A stretch of 64,000 bases of DNA from assembly GCA_035048495.1 (NCBI GenBank), contig JASUTR010000083.1, forward strand, positions 186,001 to 250,000, read 5' to 3'. Below, piece by piece: positions 1-11,633 of the stretch. The stretch's first letter is position 1, and each line of letters begins with the position of its first letter. This DNA is from Euptelea pleiosperma. Lineage: Eukaryota; Streptophyta; Magnoliopsida; Ranunculales; Eupteleaceae. The notes beneath the pieces were generated by a model. It was not told the origin of the DNA. It worked only from the letters and a program-made list of their open reading frames with translations, and ran no database searches. Made by a program: the position numbers and the translations under genes.

Positions 1-3000
1 CCGAAGCCTATAACTTGTGACTTTTTCGCAATCGGACCACGTAATTGGACTAAAACTCCTCCATTACTATTGTTTCAACAGATTTTAAGTGTTGGAACAA
101 GATTCGGACAGTCGAAACAAGTTAGCTCCATCCGTTCGTCAACGTCTCAAATTGGACACGGTTTGAGTTACATTCCGAAGTATATAACTTGTGACTTTGT
201 CGCAACCGGACCTTATAATTAGACTCAAACTCTTCCATTACTATTGTTTCAACAGATTTGAAGTGTTGGAACAATATTTGGGACAGTCGAAACAAGTTAG
301 CTCCATCCGTGCGTCAACGTCTCAAATTGGACTCAGTTTGTGTGTTACATTCTGAAGCCTATAATTTACGACTTTTTCGCAACCGGACCTCGTAATTAAA
401 CTCAAATTCTTCCATTACTATAGGTTCAACACATTTGATGTGTTGGAACAAGATTCGGGGCAGTCGAAACAAGTTAGCTCCATCCTGGCGTCAATTTCTT
501 TAATTGGACTCAGTTTGTGTGTTACATTCTGAAGCCAATAACTTGTGACTTTTTCGCAACCGGACATCGTAATTAGACTAGAATTCTTCCATTACTATTG
601 TTTCAACATATTTGAAGTGTTGGAACAAGATTCGGGGCAGTCGTAGCAAGTTAGCTCCATCCGTGCGTCAATGTGTTTAATTGGACTCAGTTTGTGTGTT
701 ACATTCCGAAGCCTATAACTTGTGACTTTTTCGCAACCGGACCTCATAATTGGACTCAAACTCTTCCATTACTATTGTTTCAACACATTTTAATGTTGAA
801 ACAAGATTCGGGACAGTCGAAACATGTTAGCTCTATTCGTGCGTCAACGTCTCAAATTGGATTCAGTTTGTGTGTTACATTCCGAAGCCTATAACTTGTG
901 AATTTTTCGCAATCGGACCTCGTAATTGGACTCAAACTCTTCCATTACTATTGTTTCAACACATTTGAAGTGTTGGAACAAGAATCGTGACAGTCGAAAC
1001 AAGTTAGGTCCATCCGTGCGTCAACGTCTCAAAATGGACTCAGTTTGTGTATTACATTCCGAAGCCTATAAATTGTGACTTTGTCGCAACCGGACCTCAT
1101 AATTTTACTCAAACTCTTCCATTACTATTGTTTCAAAACATTTGAAGCGTTGCAACAAGATTCGGGACAGTCAAAACAAATTAGCTCCATCCGTGTGTCA
1201 ACGTCACAAATTGGGCTCAGTTTGTGAGTTACATTCCGAAGCCTATAACTTGTGAATTTTTCGCAACCGGACCTCGTAATTGGACTCAAACTCTTCCATT
1301 ACTATTGTTTCAACACATTTAAAGTGTTGGAACAAGATTCGGGACAGTCGAAACAAGTTAGCTCCATCCGTGCGTCAACGTCTCAAATTGGACTCAGTTT
1401 GTGAGTTACATTCCGAAGCCTATAACTTGTGACTTTTTCGCAACCGGACCTCGTAATTGGACTCAAACTCTTCCATTACTATTGTTTCAACACATTTAAA
1501 GTGTTGGAACAAGATTCGGGACAGTCGAAACAAGTTAGCTCCATCCGTGCGTCAATGTCTCAAACTGGACTCAGTTTGTGTGTTACATTCCGAAGCCTAT
1601 AACTTGTGACTTTTTCGCAACCGGACCTCATAATTGGACTCAAACTCTTCCATTACAATTGTTTCAACACATTTGAAGTGTTGAAACAAGATTCGGGACA
1701 GTCGAAACATGTTAGCTCCATCCGTGCGTCAACGTCTCAAATTGGACTCAGTTTGTGTGTTACATTCAGAAGCCTATAAGTTGTGACTTTTTCGCAACCG
1801 GACCTCGTAATTGGACTCATACTCTTCCATTACTATTGTTTCAACACATTTGAAGTGTTGGAACAAGATTAGGAGCAGTCGAAACAAGGTGGCTCCATCC
1901 GTGCGTCAATGTCATTAATTGGACTAAGTTTGTGTGTTACATTCAGAAGCCTATAACTTTAACTTTTTCGCAATCGGACCTCGTAATTGGACACAAACTC
2001 TTCTATTACTATTGTTTCAACACATTTAAACTGTTGGAATAAGATTCGGGACAGTCGATACAAGTTTGCTCCATCCGTGCGTCAACGTCTCAAATTGGAC
2101 TCAGTTTGTGTGTTACATTCAGAAGCCTATAACTTGTGACTTTTTCGCAACCGGACCTCGTAATTGGACTCAAACTCTTCCATTACTATTGTTTCAACAC
2201 ATTTGAAGTGTTGGAAGAAGATTCGGGGCAGTCGAAACAAGTTAGCTCCATCCGGGCGTCAATTTCTTTAATTCGACTCAGTTTGTGTGTTACATTCTGA
2301 AGCCTATAACTTGTGACTTTTTCGCAACCGGACATCGTAATTAGACTCGAATTCTTCCATTACTATTGTTTCAACATATTTGAAGTGTCGGAACAAGATT
2401 CGGGGCAGTCGAAGCAAGTTAGCTCCATCCGTGCGTCAATGTGTTTAATTGGACTCAGTTTGTGTGTTACATTCCGAAGCCTATAACTTGTGACTTTTTC
2501 GCAACCGGACCTCATAATTGGACTCAAACTCTTCCATTACTATTGTTTCAACACATTTGAATGTTGGAACAAGATTCGGGACAGTCGAAACATGTTAACT
2601 CTATTCGTGCGTCAACGTCTCAAATTGGATTCAGTTTGTGTGTTACATTCCGAAGCCTATAACTTGTGACTTTTTCGCAACCGGACCTCCTAATTGGACT
2701 CAAACTCTTCCATTACTATTGTTTCAACAGATTTGAAGTGTTGGAACAAGATTTGTGACAGTTGAAACAAGTTAGGTCCATCCGTGCGTCAACGTCTCAA
2801 AATGGACTCAGTTTGTGTGTTACATTCCGAAGCCTATAAATTGTGACTTTGTCGCAACCGGACCTCATAATTTTACTCAAACTCTTCCATTACTATTGTT
2901 TCAAAACATTTCAAGTGTTGGAACAAGATTCGGGACAGTCGAAACAAATTAGCTCCATCCGTGCGTCAACGTCACAAATTGGGCTCAGTTTGTGTTTTAC

Positions 3001-6000
3001 ATTCCGAAGCCTATAAATTGTGACTTTGTCGCAACCGGACCTCATAATTTTACTCAAACTCTTCCATTACTATTGTTTCAATACATTTAAAGTGTTGGAA
3101 CAAGATTCGGGACAGTCGAAACAAGTTAGCTCCATCCGTGCGTCAACGTCTCAAATTGGACTCAGTTTGTATGTTACATTCCGTAGCCTATAACTTGTGA
3201 CTTTTTCGCAACCGGACCTCGTAATTGGACTCAAACTCTTCCATTATTATTTTTTCAACACATTTGCAGTGTTGGAACAAGATTCGGGGCAGTCGAAACA
3301 AGTTAGCTCCATCCGGGCGTCAATTTCTTTAATTGGACTCAGTTTGTGTGTTACATTCTGAAGCCAATAACTTGTGACTTTTTCGCAACCGGACATCGTA
3401 ATTAGACTCGAATTCTTCCATTACTATTGTTTCAACATATTTGAAGTGTTGGAACAAGATTCGGGGCAGTCGAAGCAAGTTAGCTCCATCCGTGCGTCAA
3501 TGTGTTTAATTGGACTCAGTTTGTGTGTTACATTCCGAAGCCTATAACTTGTGACTTTTTCACAACCGGACCTCATAATTGGACTCAAACTCTTCCATTA
3601 TTATTGTTTCAACACATTTGAATGTTGGAACAAGATTCGGGATAGTCGAAACATGTTAGCTCCATTCGTGCGTCAACGTCTCAAATTGGATTCAGTTTGT
3701 GTGTTACATTCCGAAGCCTATAACTTGTGACTTTTTCGCAATCGGACCTCGTAATTGGACTCAAACTCTTCCATTAGTATTGTTTCAACACATTTAAAGT
3801 GTTCCAACAAGATTCGGGACAGTCGAAACATGTTAGCTCCATTCGTGCGTCAACGTCTCAAATTGGATTCAGTTTGTGTGTTACATTCCGAAGCCTATAA
3901 CTTGTGACTTTTTCGCAATCGGACCTCGTAATTGGACTCAAACTCTTCCATTACTATTGTTTCAACACATTTGAAGTGTTGGAACAAGATTCGTGACAGT
4001 CGAAACAAGTTAGGTCCATCCGTGCGTCAACGTCTCAAAATGGACTCAGTTTGTGTGTTACATTCCGAAGCCTATAAATTGTGACTTTGTCGCAACCGGA
4101 CCTCATAATTTTACTCAAACTCTTCCATTACTATTGTTTCAAAACATTTCAAGTGTTGGAACAAGATTCGGGACAGGCGAAACAAATTAGCTCCATCCGC
4201 GCGTCAACGTCACAAATTGGGCTCAGTTTGTGAGTTACATTCCGAAGCCTATAACTTGTGACTTTTTCGCAATCGGAACTCGTAATCGGACTCATACTCT
4301 TCCATTACTATTGTTTCAACACATTTGAAGTGTTGGAACAAGATTAGGAGCAGTCGAAACAAGTTGGCTCCTTCCGTGCGTCAATGTCATTAATTGGACT
4401 AAGTTTGTGTGTTACATTCAGAAGCCTATAACTTGTAATTTTTTCGCAATCGGACCTCGTAATTGGACACAAACTCTTCCATTACTATTGGTTCAACACA
4501 TTTGAAGTGTTGGAACAAGATTCGGGACAGTCGAAATAAGTTAGCTCCATCCGTGCGTCAACGTCTCAAATTGGACTCAGTTTGTGTGTTACATTCCGAA
4601 GCCTATAACTTGTGACTTTTTCGCAACCGGACCTCGTAATTGGACTCAAACTCTTCCATTATTATTTTTTCAACACATTTGAAGTATTAGAAGAAGATTC
4701 GGGACAGGCGGAACAAGTTTGCTCTATTCGTTCGTCAATATTTCTAATTGGAATCAGTTTGTGTTTTTCATTCGTAAGCCTATAATTATTGACTTTTTCG
4801 CAATCGGACCACGTAATTGGAATCAAACTCCTCCATTACTATTGTTTCAACAGATTTGAAGTGTTGGAACAAGATTCGGACAGTCGAAACAAGTTAGCTC
4901 CATCCGTTCGTCAACGTCTCAAATTGGACACGGTTTGTGTTACATTCCGAAGTATATAACTTGTGACTTTGTCGCAACCGGACCTTATAATTAGACTCAA
5001 ACTCTTCCATTACTATTGTTTCAACAGATTTGATGTGTTGGAATAATATTTGGGACAGTCGAAACAAGTTAGCTCCATCCGTGCGTCAACGTCTCAAATT
5101 GGACTCAGTTTGTGTGTTACATTCTGAAGCCTATAATTTACGACTTTTTCGCAACCGGCCTCGTAATTAAACTCAAATTCTTCCATTACTATAGGTTCAA
5201 CACATTTGATGTGTTGGAAAGAGATTCGGGGCAGTCGAAACAAGTTAGCTCCATCCGTGCGTCAATGTGTTTAATTGGACTCAGTTTGTGTGTTACATTG
5301 CGAAGCCTATAACTTTTGACTTTTTCACAACCGGACCTCATAATTGGACTCAAACTCTTCCATTACTATTGTATCAACACATTTGAATGTTGGAACAAGA
5401 TTCGGGATAGTCGAAACATGTTAGCTCCATTCGTGCGTCAACGTCTCAAATTGGATTCAGTTTGTGTGTTACATTCCGAAGCCTATAACTTGTGACTTTT
5501 TCGCAACCGGACCTCGTAATTGGACTCAAACTCTTCCATTACTATTTTTTCAACACATTTAAAGTGTTCCAACAAGATTCGGGACAGTCGAAACATGTTA
5601 GCTCCATTCGTGCGTCAACGTCTCAAATTGGATTCAGTTTGTGTGTTACATTCCGAAGCCTATAACTTGTGACTTTTTCGCAATCGGACCTCGTAATTGG
5701 ACTCAAACTCTTCCATTAGTATTGTTTCAACACATTTAAAATGTTGGAACAAGATTCGGGACAGTCGAAACAAGTTAGCTCAATCCGTGCGTCAACGTCT
5801 CAAATTGGAGTCAGTTTGTGTGTTAAATTTAGAATCCTATAACTTGTGACTTTTTCGCAATCGGACCTCGTAATTGGACTCAAACTCTTCCATTACTATT
5901 GTTTCAACACATTTGAAGTGTTGGAAGAAGATTCGGGGCAGTCGAAACAAGTTAGCTCCATCCGGGCGTGAATTTCTTTAATTGGACTCAGTTTGTGTGT

Positions 6001-9000
6001 TACATTCTGAAGCCAATAACTTGTGATTTTTTCGCAACCGGACATCATAATTAGACTCGAATTCTTCCATTACTATTGTTTCAACATATTTGAAGTGTTG
6101 GAAAAAGATTCGGGGCAGTCGTAGCAAGTTAGCTCCATCCGTGCGTCAATGTGTTTAATTGGACTCAGATTGTGTGTTACATTCCGAAGCCTATAACTTG
6201 TGACTTTTTCGCAACCGGACCTCATAATTGGACTCAAACTCTTCCATTACTATTGTTTCAACACATTTTAATGTTGGAACAAGATTCGGGACAGTTGAAA
6301 CATGTTAGCTCTATTCGTGCGTCAACGTCTCAAATTGGATTCAGTTTGTGTGTTACATTCCGAAGCCTATAACTTGTGACTTTTTCGCAACCGGACCTCG
6401 TAATTGGACTCAAACTCTTCCATTACTATTGTTTCAACACATTTGAAGTGTTGGAACAAGATTCGTGACTGTCGAAACAAGTTAGGTCCATCCGTGCGTC
6501 AACGTCTCAAAATGGACTCAGTTTGTGTATTACATTCCGAAGCCTATAAATTGTGACTTTGTCGCAATCGGACCTCATAATCTTACTCAAACTCTTCCAT
6601 TACTATTGTTTCAAAACATTTGAAGCGTTGGAACAAGATTCGGGACAGTCGAAACAAATTAGCTCCATCCGTGTGTCAACGTCACAAATTGGGCTCAGTT
6701 TGTGAGTTACATTCCGAAGCCTATAACTTGTGACTTTTTCGCAACCGGACCTCGTAATTGGACTCAAACTCTTCCATTACTATTGTTTCAACACATTTAA
6801 AGTGTTGGAACAAGATTCGGGATAGTCGTAACAAGTTAGCTCCATCCGTGCGTCAACGTCTCAAATTGGACTCAGTTTGTGAGTTACATTCCGAAGCCTA
6901 TAACTTGTGACTTTTTCGCAACCGGACCTCGTAATTGGACTCAAACTCTTCCATTACTATTGTTTCAACACATTTAAAGTGTTGGAACAAGATTCGGGAC
7001 AGTCGAAACAAGTTAGCTCCATCCGTGCGTCAATGTCTCAAATTGGACTCAGTTTGTGTGTTACCCGAAGCCTATAACTTGTGACTTTTTCGCAATCGGA
7101 CCTCATAATTGGACTCAAACTCTTCCATTACTATTGTTTCAACACATTTGAAGTGTTGAAACAAGATTCGGGACAGTCGAAACATGTTAGTTCCATCCGT
7201 GCGTCAACGTCTCAAATTGGACTCAGTTTGTGTGTTACATTCAGAAGCCTATAAGTTGTGACTTTTTCGCAACCGGACCTCGTAATTGGACTCATACTCT
7301 TCCATTACTATTGTTTCAACACATTTGAAGTGTTGGAACAAGATTAGGAGCAGTCGAAACAAGTTGGCTCCATCCGTGCGTCAATGTCATTAATTGGACT
7401 AAGTTTGTGTGTTACATTCAGAAGCCTATAACTTGTAACTTTTTCGCAATCGGACCTCATAATTGGACACAAACTCTTCTATTACTATTGTTTCAACACA
7501 ATTAAAGTGTTGGAACAAGATTCGGGACAGTCGATACAAGTTTGCTCCATCCGTGCGTCAACGTCTCAAATTGGACTCAGTTTGTGTGTTACATTCAGAT
7601 GCCTATAACTTGTGACTTTTTCGCAACCGGACCACGTAATTGGACTCAAACTCTTCCATTACAATTGTTTCAACACATTTGAAGTGTTGGTAGAAGATTC
7701 GGGGCAGTCGAAACAAGTGAGCTCCATCCGGGCGTCAATTTCTTTAATTGGACTCAGTTTGTGTGTTACATTCTGAAGCCTATAACTTGTGACTTTTTCG
7801 CAACCAGACATCGTAATTAGACTCGAATTCTTCCATTACTATTGTTTCAACATATTTGAAGTGTTGGAACAAGATTCGGGGCAGTCGAAGCAAGTTAGCT
7901 CCATCCGTGCGTCAATGTGTTTAATTGGACTCAGTTTGTGTGTTACATTCCGAAGCCTATAACTTGTGACTTTTTCGCAACCGGACCTCATAATTGGACT
8001 CAAACTCTTCCATTACTATTGTTTCAACACATTTGAATGTTGGAACAAGATTCGGGACAGTCGAAACAAGTTAGCTCCATCCGTGCGTCAACGTCTCAAA
8101 TTGGACTCAGTTTGTGTGTTACATTCTGAAGCCTATAATTTACGACTTTTTCGCAACCGGACCTCGTAATTAAACTCAAATTCTTCCATTACTATAGGTT
8201 CAACACATTTGATGTGTTGGAACAAGATTCGGGGCAGTCGAAACAAGTTAGCTCCATCCGTGCGTCAATGTGTTTAATTGGACTCAGTTTGTGTGTTACA
8301 TTGCGAAGCCTATAACTTTTGACTTTTTCACAACCGGACCTCATAATTGGACTCAAACTCTTCCATTACAATTGTATCAACACATTTGAATGTTGGAACA
8401 AGATTCGGGATAGTCGAAACATGTTAGCTCCATTCGTGCGTCAACGTCTCAAATTGGATTCAGTTTGTGTGTTACATTTCGAAGCCTATAACTTGTGACT
8501 TTTTCGTAACCGGACCTCGTAATTTGACTCAAACTCTTCCTATTACTATTTTTTCAACACATTTAAAGTGTTCGAACAAGATTCGGGACAGTCGAAACAA
8601 GTTAGCTCCATCCGTGCGTCAACGTCTCAAATTGGACTCAGTTTGTGTGTTACATTCCGAAGCCTATAACTTGTGACTTTTTCGCAATCGGACCTCGTAA
8701 TTGGACTCAAACTCTTCCATTACTATTGTTTCAACACATTTGAAGTGTTGGAACAAGATTCGGGACAGTCGAAACAAGTTAGCTCAATCCGTGCGTCAAC
8801 GTCTCAAATTGGACTCAGTTTGTGTGTTACATTCAGAATCCTATAACTTGTGACTTTTTCGAAACCGGACCTCGTAATTGGACTCAAACTCTTCCATTAC
8901 TATTGTTTCAACACATTTGAAGTGTTGGAAGAAGATTCGGGGCAGTCGAAACAAGTTAGCTCCATCCGGGCGTCAATTTCTTTAATTGGACTCAGTTTGT

Positions 9001-10471
9001 GTGTTACATTCTGAAGCCAATAACTTGTGACTTTTTCGCAACCGGACATCGTAATTAGACTAGAATTCTTCCATTACTATTGTTTCAACATATTTGAAGT
9101 GTTGGAACAAGATTCGGGGCAGTCGTAGCAAGTTAGCTCCATCCGTGCGTCAATGTGTTTAATTGATTTCAGTTTGTGTGTTACATTCCGAAGCCAATAA
9201 CTTGTGACTTTTTCGCAACCGGACCTCATAATTGGACTCAAACTCTTCCATTACTATTGTTTCAACACATTTTAATGTTGGAACAAGATTCGGGACAGTC
9301 GAAACATGTTAGCTCTATTCGTGCGTCAACGTCTCAAATTGGATTCAGTTTGAGTGTTACATTCCGAAGCCTATAACTTGTGACTTTTTCGCAACCGGAC
9401 CTCGTAATTGGACTCAAACTCTTCCATTACTATTGTTTCAACACATTTGAAGTATTGGAACAAGATTCGTGACAGTCGAAACAAGTTAGGTCCATCCGTG
9501 TGTCAACGTCTCAAAATGGACTCAGTTTGTGTATTACATTCCGAAGCCTATAAATTGTGACTTTGTCGCAACCGGACCTCATAATTTTACTCAAACTCTT
9601 CCATTACTATTGTTTCAAAACATTTGAAGCGTTGGAACAAGATTCGGGACAGTCAAAACAAATTAGCTCCATCCGTGTGTCAACGTCACAAATTGGGCTC
9701 AGTTTGTGAGTTACATTCCGAAGCCTATAACTTGTGAATTTTTCGTAACCGGACCTCGTAATTGGACTCAAACTCTTCCATTACTATTGTTTCAACACAT
9801 TTAAAGTGTTGGAACAAGATTCGGGACAGTCGAAACAAGTTAGCTCCATCCGTGCGTCAACGTCTCAAAATGGACTCAGTTTGTGAGTTACATTCCGAAG
9901 CCTATAACTTGTGACTTTTTCGCAACCGGACCTCGTAATTGGATTCAAACTCTTCCATTACTATTGTTTCAGCACATTTAAAGTGTTGGAACAAGATTCG
10001 GGACAGTCGAAACAAGTTAGCTCCATCCGTGCGTCAATGTCTCAAATTGGACTCAGTTTGTGTGTTACATTTCGAAGCCTATAACTTGTGACTTTTTCGC
10101 AACCGGACCTCATAATTGGACTCAAACTCTTCTATTACTATTGTTTCAACACATTTAAAGTGTTGGAACAAGATTCGGGACAGTCGATACAAGTTTGCTC
10201 CATCCGTGCGTCAACGTCTCAAATTGGACTCAGTTTGTGTGTCACATTCAGAAGCCTATAACTTGTGACTTTTTCGCAACCGGACCTCGTAATTGGACTC
10301 AAACTCTTCCATTACTATTGTTTCAACACATTTGAAGTGTTGGAACAAGATTAGGAGCAGTCGAAACAAGTTGGCTCCATCCGTGCGTCAATGTCATTAA
10401 TTGGACTAAGTTTGTGTGTTACATTCAGAAGCCTATAACTTGTAACTTTTTCGCAATCGGACCTCGTAATT
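1..10471 (+). repeat. 177-bp satellite array, left segment
   Basis: About 59 head-to-tail monomers. In register from 'ccgaagcctataac', the consensus counts to 177 bp with 41 C and 34 G (42% GC). Successive copies of that landmark fall 174-178 bp apart, and all copies are in the same orientation. Several monomer classes are present: units 1-3 are classes E, F and G, a class D-to-G run lies near 4,680-5,230, and class 6 ('gattaggagcag') occurs near 1,868, 4,343, 7,342 and 10,350. The segment near 530-1,700 reappears near 9,010-10,180 at an offset of about 8,482 bp, sharing the rare variant 'cagtcaaaacaaatt' at 1,168 and 9,650. A related copy lies near 6,000-7,400. No gene is visible. The first base is inside the array, so its true left edge is not seen. 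Confidence 0.98.
4681..5230 (+). repeat. Divergent four-monomer run (classes D-E-F-G), best left-hand example
   Basis: Four distinctive monomers occur in fixed order. D has 'tattagaagaagattc', 'gacaggcgg' and 'cattcgtaagcc'. E has 'ggaccacg', 'caacagattt', 'attcggacag' and 'ttggacacgg'; it is only 174 bp long (landmark 4,806 to 4,980) through loss of one G and two bases near its end. F has 'aattagactc' and 'caatatttggg'. G has 'aattaaactcaaattc' and 'ctataggttc'. Further D/E copies start near 16,950, 24,690, 29,827, 38,840, 40,785, 47,320, 52,090, 54,385 and 62,325. Runs lacking D begin at base 1 and near 12,830, and the 54.4 kb run lacks a normal G. Intervals range from about 1.9 to 9 kb. 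Confidence 0.85.
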
Positions 10472-10488
10472 TTTTTTTTTTTTTTTTT
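10472..10488 (-). other. LINE poly(A) tail
   Basis: The plus strand carries a run of 19 T at 10,470-10,488. The first two belong to the satellite 'gtaatt', leaving about 17 element-derived bases. An uninterrupted tail at the end opposite the truncation fixes the element's orientation as minus and supports insertion by target-primed reverse transcription. Confidence 0.9.
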
Positions 10489-10541
10489 GATTGGTAAGCT
10501 GGGGTTAGGCAGACCCCTACCTGACTTTCAACAAAGTATTA
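10489..10541 (-). other. LINE 3' untranslated region
   Basis: About 53 bp between the ORF2 stop codon and the poly(A) tail. It contains no satellite similarity and no further open frame. I see no canonical AATAAA signal close to the tail on the minus strand. Confidence 0.7.
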
Positions 10542-10646
10542 TTACATTCTAAAATACATCCTCCCAGATGCATCTTTAGCTAGAATGACTCTAAGGTCAT
10601 TGTGAAATTCGAAAGGGTACAAAATTCTACAACCAATATTATTATT

Positions 10647-11015
10647 CAAGGAAGCTAGGTAGTCCGCTGCCCCATTCACTTCCCTAAACACATGATTAAT
10701 ATCAATAGCTTCAAACTTAGTCCAACAATTGCGAATAGATCGAAAAATCTTCCTTGTTTGCCATGGACTAGGACTCGTCCCCTTAATGATGCCAATCGCT
10801 ACTTCCGAATCCGTTGAGATATGAAGCTTTTGAACTTCATTGGTGAGAGCTAATTGAAGGCCAGCTTCAATGGCTTGAAGTTCATGATAGAGGATCGAAA
10901 ATTTATTACAAGCCCCTGCAAAAGCTAGGAGCGCCACTCCATTGGAGTCCCTTATTATGCCACCATAACCCGCACTGGTCTCTCTCAAAGACCCATCTGT
11001 ATTAAGGAGCCAATA
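10647..11015 (-). other. RNase H-like (RVT_3) domain of the LINE ORF2 fragment
   Basis: This covers residues about 378-500. Motifs in order are LLNTDGS (D384), a GYGGIIRDSNG strand pair, HELQAIEAGL (E422), LHISTDSE (D446), and HVFREVNGAADYLA (H485, D495). The D-E-D-D set of two-metal RNase H enzymes is complete. In plant LINEs this domain removes the RNA template during cDNA synthesis. Similar isolated fragments are often annotated as 'putative ribonuclease H protein' genes in plant genomes; here it is clearly part of a LINE. Confidence 0.87.
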
Positions 11016-11372
11016 GCCGCTTGGAGGTGCTGTCCATTTACAAGCAATATAGTAAGGGTGCTGGAACGTCACTTCAATCTTCCAAGAATTGAAAAATTCT
11101 CTAGTATTCTCATTATCTTCCACTATGACGGATCTAGTCAGAAATCGTATTCTGGTCAACTCTAGAATTTGCTTCAGGATCATTTCTTTCGGGCAATAGG
11201 TATTCCTAAAAACGCGTGAGTTACGTTCCCTCCAAACGAAGTAAATGGTGGCTATAAACGCCGCTTGAAGCACTTGAGCTTTCAACCCCACTCCCGTTAG
11301 ATTATCCATAATCCATTGAATCTCAATATCCGAAGCTTGAACTGACCTGTTATAGCGAGAGATATTCAGCAC

Positions 11373-11633
11373 TGTTCCCCATATGAACTTTGTAAAGTTA
11401 CAATCGAAGAATAGATGTTGAACGGATTCCTCTTCGGCCCAACAGAAGTTACACTTGTTGTTACTAATAAGGTTGCGTATATACGGCTTGTCCTTAGTAA
11501 GTAAGGCTCCATTAACTGCTAGCCATGCAATAAAACTATGACGAGGGACTGCCCTTTTGCTCCAAATGATTTTGTGCCAAGCCACCCTGCTATTCCTTTT
11601 CCGTATTGCTTCATAAGCCGAACTCATAGTAAA
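11373..11633 (-). other. zf-RVT zinc-binding domain of the LINE ORF2 fragment
   Basis: This covers residues about 172-258 of the fragment. It begins with FTMSSAYEAI, runs through WSKRAVPRHSFIAWLAVNG (the usual W-x(n)-P-x(n)-F-x-W pattern of the domain) and ends with the C-x2-C-x8-H-x4-C cluster: C232, C235, H244, C249. The family lies just downstream of the reverse transcriptase in plant LINE ORF2 proteins. Domain edges are estimated by eye. Confidence 0.85.
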